Source: Anaerococcus provencensis
GTDB lineage: Bacteria; Bacillota; Clostridia; Tissierellales; Peptoniphilaceae
DNA length: 64,000 nucleotides
Reading direction: 5' to 3'
Assembly (NCBI RefSeq): GCF_000312365.2
Contig: NZ_HG003686.1
Span: forward strand, 882,538 to 946,537
A program made the translations under genes and the position numbers. Position 1 is the stretch's first letter, and every line of letters begins with the position of its first letter. Under the pieces are notes generated by a model that was not told where the DNA came from, ran no database searches, and worked only from the letters and a program-made list of their open reading frames with translations. Of this stretch, positions 7,532-17,355 are shown piece after piece.

Positions 7532-8436
7532 ATGATAACTTATAAAAAACTATATCAGCCAGATAATCTTAAAGAAAATGAAATAATTTTGGATATAGAG
7601 ACAACTGGATTGGATTCTTCTTGTGATCAACTAGTAGTCTTGGGTACTATTGCCTATGAAAATGAAAAGTGTTACATAAAACAATACTTTGCTGAGGACG
7701 ATCAAGAAGAAAAAAGATTATTAGAAATCTATACTAATTTAATAATTGATAAGACTATAATTAATTTTAATGGAGATATCTTCGATATTCCATTTTTAAA
7801 CAATAGACTCATAGCAAATGATCTATTCCCAGTATTTCCAGATTCTTACGACATACTAAAAGAAATCTCATCAAAGCGAAAATTCTTTGTGTTTGAATCT
7901 ATGAAGCTAATAGATTTAGAAAAAAAATAGGCATATTTAGAGATGATCCAAGTAGGTATAAGGTTATAAGTAAACTTACAGATGACATAATAAAAAGAGA
8001 TAAACCAAAACCTATAATGATCCACAATGAAAATGATCTAATTGCAACTGAAAAACTTGCTAATATAAAAGATTACTTTAATGATGAACTTTCTACAAAC
8101 TTAGAAAATAATAAAATCACCTTAAATTCTTCCTGGATTAATAATGATATTGCCAAATTTGTACTCACTTCAGAAAAATCTTTTGCAAATTCTTATTTTA
8201 ACGGTCCAAACTATGAGCTGAGAATTGAAGACGATAAGATTGATATAAACTTACAAGTTCTTTACGGTATGTTTGATGAAAACACAAGAGGGTTTGTGGC
8301 ATTAAATACTTTCAATCTAGAAAATTTTAGTACGGTAGATGTCGATCCAAAGCTTTATATCATTAAGGAGAACTATATTTTTAATTACAAGAACATACTA
8401 AATTTGAGCAAAAAAATAATAGAGACCCATTTATAG
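7532..8436 (+). pseudogene. RNase H-like (YprB-type) exonuclease gene, split by a frameshift at an A8 run
   Basis: Single-gene homology is split over two frames. The first part (7532-7930) encodes a DEDD-type RNase H-like fold: ILDIETTGLD with the first acidic pair near residues 21-23, INFNGDIFDIPFL, and SYDILKE. It stops right after KLIDLEKK, inside a run of eight A (7920-7927). Reading on in the -1 frame gives IGIFRDDPSRY and continues without a stop to 8436, ending in a region the family normally has. One extra A would restore about 301 aa. The protein would be a 3'-5' exonuclease-like domain of unknown substrate. The break may be a sequencing error, a real mutation, or polymerase slippage on the A run. 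Confidence 0.75.
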
Positions 8437-8446
8437 GTTCTCTATT
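8411..8446 (-). terminator. Hairpin shared by convergent ends of ung and the RNase H-like gene
   Basis: An almost perfect stem (AATAGAGACC with GGTTCTCTATT, one bulged base) spans 8418-8446. Read on the minus strand it is followed by a T-rich run (ATTATTTTTTTG), a good terminator for ung. On the plus strand the trailing T run is weak. Both genes' stop codons lie within the hairpin. Confidence 0.75.
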
Positions 8447-9108
8447 TGCCAATCTATAGGTTCTTGACCCACAGATTTTAAGAAATCATTTGTTCTTGAA
8501 AATGGCTTTGATCCAAAAAATCCCCTTGATGCCGAAAATGGTGATGGGTGAGGTGATTTTATTATTAAATGCTTGGGATTAGTAATAAATGGTTCTTTGC
8601 TTTGAGCATTACGTCCCCAAAGAATAAAGACAATTGGTTTTTGCCTATCATTTAATAATTTGATTATCCTATCTGTAAGTATTTCCCAGCCTAGTTTTTC
8701 GTGTGAATTAGGCTCACCTGCTCTTACTGTTAAAGATGTATTTAGTAGTAGAACTCCTTGGTCTGCCCATTTTTTAAGGTAACCATTATCAGGAATGTAA
8801 GTTCCTATGTCTTCGTGCATTTCTTTATAAATATTTAAAAGAGATGGTGGAGTCCTTACGCCTTTTTTGACGGAAAAAGCATAGCCATGGGCTTGCCCTT
8901 TGCCGTGGTAGGGATCTTGACCTAGAATTAACACCTTACAGTCCTCATAAGCTACAGATTTTAAAGCATTAAATATGTCATACATATCTGGGTAAACTTT
9001 ATACTTTCTGTACTCTTTTATAAGTTCTTTTCTCAAATTTTGATAGTAAGTTTTTTCCCATTCAGCCGCTAATAGCAGGTCCCAATCATTGCCAATAAAT
9101 ACACTCAT
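8431..9108 (-). CDS. ung: Uracil-DNA glycosylase
   Basis: Family 1 uracil-DNA glycosylase, which removes uracil from DNA for base excision repair. The water-activating motif [13 protein letters not shown] and the [13 protein letters not shown] loop are both intact. I choose the ATG at 9108 (225 aa): a longer frame would begin with TTG at 9129, well inside lspA, whereas 9108 lies just past the lspA stop at 9110 with an AAGAAAGTAAG-type site upstream. The gene closes the sepF-ylmH-lspA-ung run and ends in a hairpin terminator. Confidence 0.96.
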   Translation of the reverse strand: MSVFIGNDWDLLLAAEWEKTYYQNLRKELIKEYRKYKVYPDMYDIFNALKSVAYEDCKVLILGQDPYHGKGQAHGYAFSVKKGVRTPPSLLNIYKEMHEDIGTYIPDNGYLKKWADQGVLLLNTSLTVRAGEPNSHEKLGWEILTDRIIKLLNDRQKPIVFILWGRNAQSKEPFITNPKHLIIKSPHPSPFSASRGFFGSKPFSRTNDFLKSVGQEPIDWQIENL

Positions 9109-9109
9109 T

Positions 9110-9553
9110 TTAGTTCTTACTTTCTTCAAAAAACAATAGGTAGATAATAATTAAAAAACTTCCAACAGTAACAAATATATCCGCTACATTAAATACAGGG
9201 AATTTAACAAAGGCAAATTCTAAGAAATCGACAACATATCCTTGGATGAGTCTGTCATAAAAATTACCTATGGCTCCTGATATTACAAAGGCAAGAGCTA
9301 TATTTAGAATTTGAGGATTTGTTTTATAATTTTTTATAAAATAAAAAATTAATCCGGCTACAATAACAATAGTTAATAGAATAAAAAATATTCTATTATC
9401 CTGTAATATACCAAAAGCAGCTCCCCTATTTTCCAAGTATGTAAGGTTTAAAAGCTTGCCTTGGTGAGGGTTATCTATAAAATTATTTATAGCATAATTT
9501 TTGCTTACTCTATCTAGTACTATTCCAACAATTATAATTAAAATATATATCAT
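9110..9553 (-). CDS. lspA: Lipoprotein signal peptidase (signal peptidase II)
   Basis: Integral membrane aspartic protease that cuts prolipoproteins before the lipid-modified cysteine. Four hydrophobic segments are seen. The catalytic aspartates lie in [15 protein letters not shown] and in [14 protein letters not shown], as in the family. At 147 aa the length is usual. The ATG overlaps the ylmH stop as ATGA. A substrate in this window is the lipoprotein at about 30-31.7 kb. Confidence 0.96.
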   Translation of the reverse strand: MIYILIIIVGIVLDRVSKNYAINNFIDNPHQGKLLNLTYLENRGAAFGILQDNRIFFILLTIVIVAGLIFYFIKNYKTNPQILNIALAFVISGAIGNFYDRLIQGYVVDFLEFAFVKFPVFNVADIFVTVGSFLIIIYLLFFEESKN

Positions 9554-10317
9554 TTCAACTTCCTATAGTTAATATGTAAGTTACCTTTTTTGCTTGATCC
9601 AGTAATCTCATCAAAGATGAATCTTCCTTCTTTTCTTATAGAAATCATAGCTCCTTCATCGATAGTTTTACCAGGATCATCGATAAGTTCATAATTAACT
9701 TTTACATTTTTATTATTTATTATATCTTTAGCCTTTGACCTTGACCTATTTAAAAACAAGGAAATAAGATTATCTAGTCTAAGAGAAGATACAAAACCAC
9801 TAAATTGATCAAACTCATCTTCTATAATATCTAGGTGTGCTTGATTTTTTATTTCTATATCTATTCCTTCTCTTTTTATTTTCGTGAGATTATATTTTAC
9901 AAAATTTGCCTCATCTTTTAAGATAGCAAACTCACAAAAGTCATCAGCAATTACTATATCGCCAACTTTAGTCCTATCTATATCAAGACTCATCAAGGCT
10001 CCTAGAACATCAGGATGGCTCAGGGAGTTTTGCTTGAAACTTAGTATAGATATGTAGTTTTCTTCTACTAATGGCAAATAGTAATAATTTGCTACAAATA
10101 TTTTTCTTTCGGCAAGGTCATTACCGCCAATAAAACTTATATCTATTCCATTTTTTATGGCGATTGATCTTATGATATCTTGCTCATATGGATCTAAGAA
10201 AAAACTTGATTCTTCTATGTTCTTATAATAGGATCTTTCAAGGATTGCTAAGGCTTTTTTTATGTTACTTTTCTTTGCTTTGTCTGTTATAAAGTCTAAA
10301 TTAAATTCTAAGCTCAT
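9550..10317 (-). CDS. ylmH: YlmH-type S4-domain RNA-binding protein
   Basis: RNA-binding protein of the YlmH family found in the Firmicutes division cluster and linked to rescue of stalled ribosomes. The C-terminal S4 domain is visible at about 180-240 (LRLDNLISLFLNRSRSKAKDIINNKNVKVNY). The N-terminal two-thirds match the YlmH layout with SHPDVLGALMSLDIDR. The length is 255 aa. It lies between sepF and lspA, as in other Firmicutes, but a hairpin terminator sits between sepF and its start. Confidence 0.92.
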   Translation of the reverse strand: MSLEFNLDFITDKAKKSNIKKALAILERSYYKNIEESSFFLDPYEQDIIRSIAIKNGIDISFIGGNDLAERKIFVANYYYLPLVEENYISILSFKQNSLSHPDVLGALMSLDIDRTKVGDIVIADDFCEFAILKDEANFVKYNLTKIKREGIDIEIKNQAHLDIIEDEFDQFSGFVSSLRLDNLISLFLNRSRSKAKDIINNKNVKVNYELIDDPGKTIDEGAMISIRKEGRFIFDEITGSSKKGNLHINYRKLK

Positions 10318-10320
10318 AAA

Positions 10321-10350
10321 AAATAAAAGGGCTGTTATTAATCAAACAGC
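10321..10350 (-). terminator. Intrinsic terminator after sepF
   Basis: Minus-strand stem GCTGTT/AACAGC (10350-10345 with 10336-10331, 8-base loop) followed by CCTTTTATTTTTT. It lies between the sepF stop and the ylmH start, so ylmH-lspA-ung depend on read-through or a promoter not recognised here. Confidence 0.7.
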
Positions 10351-10364
10351 TCCTTATCCTTTAC

Positions 10365-10985
10365 CTATAATTGGTTGTAGTTTCCTTCAGATATTTGTTC
10401 TGTGACTGTGTTGTCTATCTCAACACCATTTGGTGTTATTACAAATATTCCTTTGGTTACTTTTTCTACAGTTCCATCTAGGGCATATACAGCTCCAGAT
10501 ACAAAGTCAAAGATTCTTCTTCTCATATCTGCATCTACCATTTCCAGATTTAGAACAACTACTTTCTTGTTAATAATGTCATTTATTACACTTGGAGCAT
10601 CTTGTTCATAATCAAGTGGTTCTTGGATACTAATTCTTAAAGATGATCTGCTAGTAAAATTATTGTCTGTCATACTTCCTACTCTATCTCCTCTTTTTGA
10701 TGGTCTTTGGTAACGGCTACTTGTTGGCTTGTAATCATTTGATGAATAGTTACTATCAAGATAATCTGAAGAATAATTATATGAATCATTTGATGATCCA
10801 CTATATTCACTTTCATAGGTCTTAGTGTTGCTTTCAAAAGATGATTGATTATCATCTAATAAGCTTGCATAGCTTTCCCTACTTGTTAAATCTTCTTTTT
10901 CCTCATCTTCGTAATAAGCTTGCTCCTCATCGTAATCATCATAGTTATCGTCTATACCAATAAATTCTTTAAACTTGTCAAACAT
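10365..10985 (-). CDS. sepF: Cell division protein SepF
   Basis: FtsZ-bundling protein that links the Z-ring to the membrane. The start MFDKFKEFIGI is the amphipathic membrane-targeting helix. Residues about 20-110 are a long acidic/Ser-Tyr-rich linker. The C-terminal SepF core (about 118-200) carries NDIINKKVVVLNLEMVDADMRRRIFDFVSGAVYALDG, written here only to name the conserved region at 139-175. At 206 aa it is longer than Bacillus SepF (152 aa) because of the linker. The gene precedes ylmH. Confidence 0.95.
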   Translation of the reverse strand: MFDKFKEFIGIDDNYDDYDEEQAYYEDEEKEDLTSRESYASLLDDNQSSFESNTKTYESEYSGSSNDSYNYSSDYLDSNYSSNDYKPTSSRYQRPSKRGDRVGSMTDNNFTSRSSLRISIQEPLDYEQDAPSVINDIINKKVVVLNLEMVDADMRRRIFDFVSGAVYALDGTVEKVTKGIFVITPNGVEIDNTVTEQISEGNYNQL

Positions 10986-11018
10986 ATAAATTCCTTTACT
11001 TTTTTTCTTCTACATATT

Positions 11019-11024
11019 ATTATA
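11019..11024 (-). promoter_or_regulatory. Candidate -10 box upstream of sepF
   Basis: TATAAT on the minus strand 33 bases before the sepF ATG, in the only gap between gpsA and sepF (66 bases). No good -35 box is seen at 16-18 bases, so this is weak. Confidence 0.35.
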
Positions 11025-11051
11025 ACTCAAATTATTCAAAATGAAACATAA

Positions 11052-12041
11052 TTATATGAATTCACTTTTTAAATTTCTACCCATTAAATCGCTAATTGAT
11101 TCATCAGCTGATTTATTTTTGTAAAGAATTTCATAAATTTCTTTTGTTATTGGTAGTTCAATATTTTTCTCACTTGCCAATTCATAGATTGCCCTAGTAG
11201 TAGGAATACCTTCAACTACCATATTTATTTCATTATTAACTTCTTCTATGCTAAGACCCTTACCTAATAGAATACCTGCCCTATTGTTTCTGGAATGCAT
11301 ACTTGTTGCAGTTACAATGAGATCTCCAATACCCGCTAGACCGTTTATAGTTTGCTGATGTGCACCAAAAGATTCAGTAAATCTACTCATCTCATGGATT
11401 CCCCTAGTCATTATTGCAGCCTTAGTATTATCCCCATATCCAAGGCCTGTGACCATACCTATGCCTAGAGCAAGAGTATTTTTAATAGCTCCACCTAGTT
11501 CAACTCCTATGACATCTGTTGATCTGTATACTCTAAAGAAATCTGTATTGAAAATTTCTTGGATTTCTTTAGCTACATTTTCATCTTCGCAAGCACAAAC
11601 TATAGCTGTAGGCATTTCTAATATGACTTCTTCAGCATGAGTTGGGCCACTTAAGACAGCATAAGTAATATTTTCACCTAGGATATCATAAAATATCTCA
11701 GATAGGCGGAAATGAGTCTTAAGCTCTAGTCCTTTGGATAAATTAATAAATATATGGTCTTCACTTACATATTGCTTTAGCTTTTCTAGAACACTTCTAG
11801 TGCTTTGTGTAGGTATTGCATTTACAACATATTTATTGGCAAATAAATCTTTAAAATTATTTGTAGCTCTAATATTTTCTGCTAGTTTAAATTCACTTAA
11901 GTATTTTCTGTTTACATGGTTTTTATTGATGCTTTCAACATCGTCCATGTTTCTAGCATATAGAAGGACATCATATTTTGTTGAGAGTACATGAGCTATA
12001 GCAGTAGCCCAAGATCCTGCACCCAAGATTGAAATTTCCAT
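11052..12041 (-). CDS. gpsA: Glycerol-3-phosphate dehydrogenase [NAD(P)+]
   Basis: Makes sn-glycerol 3-phosphate from dihydroxyacetone phosphate for phospholipid synthesis. The N-terminal Rossmann motif is GAGSWATAIA (residues 7-16); the C-terminal domain has the catalytic lysine region GGAIKNTLALGIGM and NGLAGIGDLIVT. The length of 329 aa is usual. It is preceded 3 bases away by plsY, which uses its product, so the two form a phospholipid unit at the end of the recJ-to-gpsA run. Confidence 0.97.
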   Translation of the reverse strand: MEISILGAGSWATAIAHVLSTKYDVLLYARNMDDVESINKNHVNRKYLSEFKLAENIRATNNFKDLFANKYVVNAIPTQSTRSVLEKLKQYVSEDHIFINLSKGLELKTHFRLSEIFYDILGENITYAVLSGPTHAEEVILEMPTAIVCACEDENVAKEIQEIFNTDFFRVYRSTDVIGVELGGAIKNTLALGIGMVTGLGYGDNTKAAIMTRGIHEMSRFTESFGAHQQTINGLAGIGDLIVTATSMHSRNNRAGILLGKGLSIEEVNNEINMVVEGIPTTRAIYELASEKNIELPITKEIYEILYKNKSADESISDLMGRNLKSEFI

Positions 12042-12044
12042 AAT

Positions 12045-12620
12045 CTACCTTATCTTTGATTCCTCTCTATTAATTATTCTCTTAATATTTGACCTATGTT
12101 TATAAATAATTAATAAACATATGACAATTAAAGTCCAGAAAAGCTTACTTGGATAATAGTTGATGTAGGCTAGTACCATAACGCTAATGGCTCCAAGTAT
12201 TGATCCAAGCGAAACCATCTTACTTATTGCAACAGCTAATATAAATACAAGTAAACCGATTAGTAGAATCATTGGGTTTACAAATAACATGGCGCCTGCA
12301 GATGTAGCAACGCCTTTGCCAGCTTTAAATTTGAGAAATACACTGTACATATGGCCTATAACTACTAAAAGAAATCCAACACACATACCATCATAACCAG
12401 CTAATTTTTGGCCAATAAATACAGCTAAATAGCCCTTTAACATATCAAGTATTAGTGTGATTATTGCTGGTTTCTTGCCATAGTTCCTTAAAACATTTGT
12501 CGATCCTACATTGCCTGAACCTAGGGTTCTAATGTCTGATTTGTGAAAATACTTACCTATTATATAACCATTTGGTATAGATCCCAAAAGATATGCTATT
12601 AAGCCAACTAGGAAAATCAT
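12045..12620 (-). CDS. plsY: Acyl-phosphate:glycerol-3-phosphate acyltransferase PlsY
   Basis: Membrane acyltransferase that adds the first acyl chain to glycerol 3-phosphate. Five to six membrane segments are visible. The three conserved loop motifs are present: GSGNVGSTNVLR (about 36-47), KFKAGKGVATSAG (about 97-109), and KHRSNIKRI near the C-terminus. The length is 191 aa. Its start overlaps the der stop by 4 bases and gpsA follows at once. Confidence 0.96.
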   Translation of the reverse strand: MIFLVGLIAYLLGSIPNGYIIGKYFHKSDIRTLGSGNVGSTNVLRNYGKKPAIITLILDMLKGYLAVFIGQKLAGYDGMCVGFLLVVIGHMYSVFLKFKAGKGVATSAGAMLFVNPMILLIGLLVFILAVAISKMVSLGSILGAISVMVLAYINYYPSKLFWTLIVICLLIIYKHRSNIKRIINREESKIR

Positions 12621-13936
12621 TTGTCAGATCCTCTCTCTTTTAATATGAAGCTAAATGGTACCCCTGTCAGATTATAATTACTTCTTATTTGATTTTCTAA
12701 ATATCTCATATAAGAAAAATGCATCAAGTCTCTATCGTTTATAGATAACATAAATTTAGGAGGTGCCACATCTACTTGAGACATATAAAATATTTTCAAT
12801 CTCTTACCCTTATCTTGAGGTGGTTGGTTTAACATTATTGCATCTTGCAAAATTGTATTTAAGACGCCGGTGCTTATTCTAGTATTGTAGTTGTTGTCAA
12901 CTACTTCAATCATATCCAACAGGTTATCTATTCTTTGATTTTTGAGTACTGATACAAAGACTACTGGTGCATATGAAGCAAATGACAATGATTTTCTAAT
13001 ATCTGCTTCCATTTGCCTCATGGTATTGGTTTCTTTATCTACTAGATCCCATTTATTAACAACAATAATCATAGCTTTTCTGTTGTTGTGAGCGTAGCCA
13101 GCTATTTTTGTATCTTGTTCTGTAACACCTACAGTTGCATCTATCAGAAAAATACATATATCAGCGCTATCAACCGCATCAAAAGTTCTCTGATTAGCAT
13201 AAAACTCTATGTTTTCCCTGACTTTGCTTTTTTTTCTCAGACCTGCCGTATCGATTAATACATAGTTGTGATCATTGTAAGACCAATAGGAATCAACAGC
13301 ATCTCTTGTAGTACCAGCTACATCAGTTACAATCATCCTGTCTTCATCAAGCAAAAGATTAACCAATGAAGATTTACCAGCATTTGGTTTACCAATAATA
13401 GCTATCCTTGTTTCATCTTCTATTGCTTCAAAAGATGAAAAGTCAATATGGTCAACTATTATATCTAACAAATCACCAAGACCTTTTGATTGTTCTGCAG
13501 AAATAATAGCCAAATCGTCAAAACCAAATGTATAGAAATCATAAATATCATCAGGAACTTTTTGACCATCTATTTTGTTTGCAACAATTATGATTGGTTT
13601 ATTATATCTTCTAATAACATTAGCTATTTCTTTATCATATGGACTTAGGCCAAATCTACCATCAACTACGAACAATATTAAATCAGTTTCAAGTAGGGCT
13701 TTTTCAACTTGTGATTTAATCTCTTGATTCATCATTTCTTTATTTGAAATATCAAGCCCACCAGTATCTACTAGAGTAAATTCATTTCCTTGCCATTCAA
13801 CCCTATCTACAATACGGTCTCTAGTCACACCACTAACATCTTCAGTAATGGACTTTCTTTTGCCGACAAGCCTATTAAAAAGTGTACTTTTTCCTACATT
13901 AGTTCTTCCAACTAATGTTACTATTGGCATAGCCAT
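12617..13936 (-). CDS. der: Ribosome-assembly GTPase Der (EngA)
   Basis: Double GTPase needed for 50S subunit assembly. The first G domain has GRTNVGKST (residues 10-18, Thr in place of the usual Pro) with DTGGL and NKID; the second has GKPNAGKSS with DTAGLRKKSKV and NKWD; a KH-like domain follows from about residue 350. At 439 aa the length is as in Bacillus. It sits between glyA and plsY, with plsY overlapping by 4 bases, the usual der-plsY-gpsA order. Confidence 0.97.
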   Translation of the reverse strand: MAMPIVTLVGRTNVGKSTLFNRLVGKRKSITEDVSGVTRDRIVDRVEWQGNEFTLVDTGGLDISNKEMMNQEIKSQVEKALLETDLILFVVDGRFGLSPYDKEIANVIRRYNKPIIIVANKIDGQKVPDDIYDFYTFGFDDLAIISAEQSKGLGDLLDIIVDHIDFSSFEAIEDETRIAIIGKPNAGKSSLVNLLLDEDRMIVTDVAGTTRDAVDSYWSYNDHNYVLIDTAGLRKKSKVRENIEFYANQRTFDAVDSADICIFLIDATVGVTEQDTKIAGYAHNNRKAMIIVVNKWDLVDKETNTMRQMEADIRKSLSFASYAPVVFVSVLKNQRIDNLLDMIEVVDNNYNTRISTGVLNTILQDAIMLNQPPQDKGKRLKIFYMSQVDVAPPKFMLSINDRDLMHFSYMRYLENQIRSNYNLTGVPFSFILKERGSDK

Positions 13937-13938
13937 AA

Positions 13939-15174
13939 TTAACTCCTATAAACAGGAAATTGTGCTGTTAAATCGAGAACTTCTTTCCTTATATTTTCGA
14001 CACTATCTTTTCTTTCTATCGTTTTTGCAATTAAATCTACAATTGTCCTTGCTTGATCTTCTTTCATTCCCCTAGTAGTTATGGCAGCTGTACCTACTCT
14101 TAGTCCGCTTGTTACCATAGGTGAAAGTTTCTCATTTGGTATAGTATTCTTATTTGTAGTTATACAAACTTTGTCAAGAAGATTTTGTGCATCTTTTCCT
14201 GTAATATCTTTATTTGTCAAATCTAAAAGCAATAAGTGATTATCAGTACCGTCAGAAATCATTTTAAAATCATGGTCTCTAAAGGCTTCCTCCATAGCTT
14301 TTGCATTAAGCTTTATTTGCTTAGCATAGGTTTTCCAAGATGGATCTAGATTTTGCTTAAATCCTAGTGCTTTTGCCAAGATTATGTGCTCAAGAGGTCC
14401 ACCTTGAAGGCCAGGGAAAACTGCCTTATCAATTGCCTTGGCATATTCTTTTTTGCATAGGATAATGCCAGATCTTGGTCCTCTAAGTGTCTTGTGAGTA
14501 GTAGAAGTAACCACATCACAATATGGAATTGGGTCCATATGCTCTCCAGCTACTACGAGTCCAGCTATATGAGCCACGTCAGCCATTAATAAGGCCCCAA
14601 CTTCATCCGCTATGTCCCTAAACTTTTTAAAGTCAATTTCGCGTGGATAGGCACTTGCACCACATACTATAAGTTTTGGCTTAACTTCTTTTGCTTTTTC
14701 TAAAACTTTATCGTAATCTATTCTTCCTGTTTGATGGTCTACTCCATAGTGATGGAAGTCATATAGTTTACCAGAGAAATTGACAGATGAACCATGAGTT
14801 AAGTGTCCACCTTCTGTCAAATCCATAGCCAAAACCTTATCCCCAGGCTTTATAAGTGCAAAATATGCTGCCATATTAGCATTTGCACCAGAGTGAGCTT
14901 GTACATTGGCATGGTCTGCCCCAAATAATTCTTTAGCTCGATCTATAGCTAGTTGTTCGATAACATCGATATTTTCACAACCACCATAGTATCTTTTATC
15001 TGGTAGACCTTCTGCATATTTGTTTGTAAGGACTGAGCCACAAGCTTCAAGAATTTCCTTGCTAACATAGTTTTCTGAGGCAATTAGTTCTATGTTTTCT
15101 TCTTGCCTTTGAACTTCCTTTGTCAGTACTTGATGGGCCTTAGGATCGAATTTTTTTATAAGTTCGTAGTCCAT
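13939..15174 (-). CDS. glyA: Serine hydroxymethyltransferase
   Basis: PLP enzyme that converts serine and tetrahydrofolate to glycine and 5,10-methylene-tetrahydrofolate. The PLP lysine lies in [16 protein letters not shown] (about residue 228), and the N-terminal [13 protein letters not shown] motif is intact. The length of 411 aa is usual. It is separated from der by 2 bases and abuts the upstream RseC-like gene, so all three are co-translated within the long housekeeping run. Confidence 0.97.
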   Translation of the reverse strand: MDYELIKKFDPKAHQVLTKEVQRQEENIELIASENYVSKEILEACGSVLTNKYAEGLPDKRYYGGCENIDVIEQLAIDRAKELFGADHANVQAHSGANANMAAYFALIKPGDKVLAMDLTEGGHLTHGSSVNFSGKLYDFHHYGVDHQTGRIDYDKVLEKAKEVKPKLIVCGASAYPREIDFKKFRDIADEVGALLMADVAHIAGLVVAGEHMDPIPYCDVVTSTTHKTLRGPRSGIILCKKEYAKAIDKAVFPGLQGGPLEHIILAKALGFKQNLDPSWKTYAKQIKLNAKAMEEAFRDHDFKMISDGTDNHLLLLDLTNKDITGKDAQNLLDKVCITTNKNTIPNEKLSPMVTSGLRVGTAAITTRGMKEDQARTIVDLIAKTIERKDSVENIRKEVLDLTAQFPVYRS

Positions 15175-15590
15175 TATATTTTCCTCACCTTCATAACATT
15201 ATCGTCTTTTATTTTTCTATCAATGCCCTTAACTATGAAAAATGATAATGCCATAAATATGACAATTGATAACAGTGTCAATAAGTTTAAATCCAATCCT
15301 TTATTTTTCAATAATAGATTTGGCAAAGTTGCTCCTAATATCATCAAAATAACTGGCAGAATATAAACATACATAGAATACTTTGTGATATCAGATGACT
15401 TACTTTCAAGAAGAATTCTATCTCCTTTTTTGATATCATCAGCAGAAAATATCTCTATTATAGTTTCAGATTTTTGGCCACATGAGTCTTTGGCAGCACA
15501 TGCACCACAGGCTTCATTTCTGGCGATACTTACAGTAAGGTTGCCATTGTTATTTTCAAGGACCGTGCCTTCTTTAATCATTGTAGTCAT
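15174..15590 (-). CDS. SoxR-reducing-system RseC family membrane protein
   Basis: Small membrane protein of the RseC family. A cysteine-rich N-terminal region holds [11 protein letters not shown] (about residues 28-38), then a short domain and two adjacent membrane segments (about 68-90 and 95-117), then a basic tail. In proteobacteria RseC helps reduce SoxR or regulate sigma-E, and in Firmicutes it accompanies electron-transport genes; no such genes are near here, so the role is open. The ATG at 15590 is preferred (AGAGGTG 6 bases upstream) over a GTG at 15599. It overlaps the aspS end. Confidence 0.82.
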   Translation of the reverse strand: MTTMIKEGTVLENNNGNLTVSIARNEACGACAAKDSCGQKSETIIEIFSADDIKKGDRILLESKSSDITKYSMYVYILPVILMILGATLPNLLLKNKGLDLNLLTLLSIVIFMALSFFIVKGIDRKIKDDNVMKVRKI

Positions 15591-17346
15591 TAGATTCACC
15601 TCTTATAGAAATTTGTAATACATCTAGGGCGGACTCATCAACCTTTGTTGGAGCTTCGCTTAGTGGACAAGCTGCTGATTGAGTTTTTGGAAATGCAATA
15701 ACATCTTTGATATTATCTGTTTTCGCAAATAACATCAATAATCTGTCAAGTCCATAAGCAAGTCCAGCATGAGGTGGAGTACCGTATTTTAGAGCTTCGA
15801 TAAAGAATCCGAATTTCTTTTTGATATCTTCATCCGTAAGTTTAAGAGCTTCAAATACTTCTTTTTGTAAATCAGAATTGTTAATTCTTACTGATCCTCC
15901 GCCCATCTCATCACCATTTATAACAATATCATATGCTTGAGTTCTTACCTTTTCTGGATGAGTTTTGAGTAGTGGTATATCTTCTTCATTTGGCATGGTA
16001 AATGGATGGTGTTGAGCAACATACCTATCTTCTTCTTCACTGTATTCAAACATTGGGAAGTTTACTACCCAAGTTAAGGCATAATCTTTTTCATAAAGAT
16101 CATTGTCCTTAGCAACCTTATTTCTCAAGGCACCAAGACCTTCAAGAACTGTTTTATCTTTATCAGCTGCAATCAAAACTAAATCATTATCTTCCATCTC
16201 TAGTTTTTCAACCATTTTATTTAAGATATCGTCAGTTAAAAATTTAGAAATAGAAGAGTTTATTTCTTCTCCGTATTTGATATAAGAAAGACCACCTAAA
16301 CCATAATCTTTTACAAAATCAGTAAGCTTATCTAGTTGTTTTCTAGAATATTTATCGGCAATCTTTTTAAAGTTAATTGCTCTAACAGATTTTCCATCGC
16401 TTGTATTATTTGCAAATACTTTAAAGTCGCTATCTTTCCAAATTTCGGATATATCATTAATCTTATAATCAAATCTTAAATCTGGTTTGTCTGAACCATA
16501 TGAATTCATTGCTTCGCTGTAATCCATTCTAGGGATAGGAAGCTTTAGATCATAATCAGTATATTTATCAAACAATTCCTTTAATAGACCTTCATTTACT
16601 GCTATTACATCATCTTGGTTAGCAAATGATAGTTCCATATCTACTTGGGTAAATTCTGGTTGCCTATTTGCCCTTAGGTCTTCGTCCCTGAAACATTTTA
16701 CAACTTGGAAATACCTATCAAGAGATCCAATCATCAATATTTGCTTAAATAATTGTGGGGATTGTGGTAGGGCATAAAACTCACCCGGTTCTAGACGAGA
16801 TGGAACTATGTAGTCTCTTGCTCCTTCTGGAGTAGGTTTAGTTAAAAATGGAGTCTCAACTTCAGTAAAGTCGTTGTTATACATGTATTCTCTTATAGTT
16901 CTAATGATATCTGATCTTAATTTAAGATTTTTTTGAACAGAAGGTTTTCTCATATCCAAGTATCTATATTTTAATCTAAGATTCTCTGCTACATCATCGT
17001 CATCTTTTATATATATTGGTGGTGTGTTTGCCTTATCTAAGATATTAATTTTACTTGCTACAATTTCTATATTGCCTGTTGGAATATCAGGGTTTTTGCT
17101 CTCACGTTCACGAACATTTCCCTTTACTTCTACAACATATTCACTGCCTAAGTGGCTTGCAATATCATGGTTTACTTCATCATCTTCTCTTACAACCACT
17201 TGGCTGATGCCTGTCTTATCTCTTAGGTCAAAAAATACAAGAGAACCTAGGTTTCTTTTTTTTGCGACCCATCCCATTAGAACAACTTCTTGACCAATAT
17301 TTTCTTCTCTTAATTGTCCACACATGTGGCTTCTTTTAAATTCCAT
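15574..17346 (-). CDS. aspS: Aspartyl-tRNA synthetase
   Basis: Class IIb synthetase that charges tRNA-Asp. It has an N-terminal OB anticodon-binding domain, the catalytic core with motif 2 FRDEDLRANRQPEFTQ, a GAD insert domain and the motif 3 region GLAYGLDRLLMLF. The length, 590 aa, is the bacterial form. Whether it also charges tRNA-Asn cannot be judged. hisS, often upstream in Firmicutes, is absent; a metallo-beta-lactamase hydrolase and dtd precede it. I see no T-box, as the upstream gap is only 9 bases. Confidence 0.97.
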   Translation of the reverse strand: MEFKRSHMCGQLREENIGQEVVLMGWVAKKRNLGSLVFFDLRDKTGISQVVVREDDEVNHDIASHLGSEYVVEVKGNVRERESKNPDIPTGNIEIVASKINILDKANTPPIYIKDDDDVAENLRLKYRYLDMRKPSVQKNLKLRSDIIRTIREYMYNNDFTEVETPFLTKPTPEGARDYIVPSRLEPGEFYALPQSPQLFKQILMIGSLDRYFQVVKCFRDEDLRANRQPEFTQVDMELSFANQDDVIAVNEGLLKELFDKYTDYDLKLPIPRMDYSEAMNSYGSDKPDLRFDYKINDISEIWKDSDFKVFANNTSDGKSVRAINFKKIADKYSRKQLDKLTDFVKDYGLGGLSYIKYGEEINSSISKFLTDDILNKMVEKLEMEDNDLVLIAADKDKTVLEGLGALRNKVAKDNDLYEKDYALTWVVNFPMFEYSEEEDRYVAQHHPFTMPNEEDIPLLKTHPEKVRTQAYDIVINGDEMGGGSVRINNSDLQKEVFEALKLTDEDIKKKFGFFIEALKYGTPPHAGLAYGLDRLLMLFAKTDNIKDVIAFPKTQSAACPLSEAPTKVDESALDVLQISIRGESNDYND

Positions 17347-17355
17347 TATTACTCC

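Noticed and set aside
9109-9129. Longer ung start at TTG 9129
   Set aside because: It lies inside lspA and has no advantage over ATG 9108, which directly follows the lspA stop and has a purine-rich site upstream.
17347-17355. T-box or other riboswitch before aspS
   Set aside because: The gap to the upstream gene is only 9 bases; there is no room for a leader.
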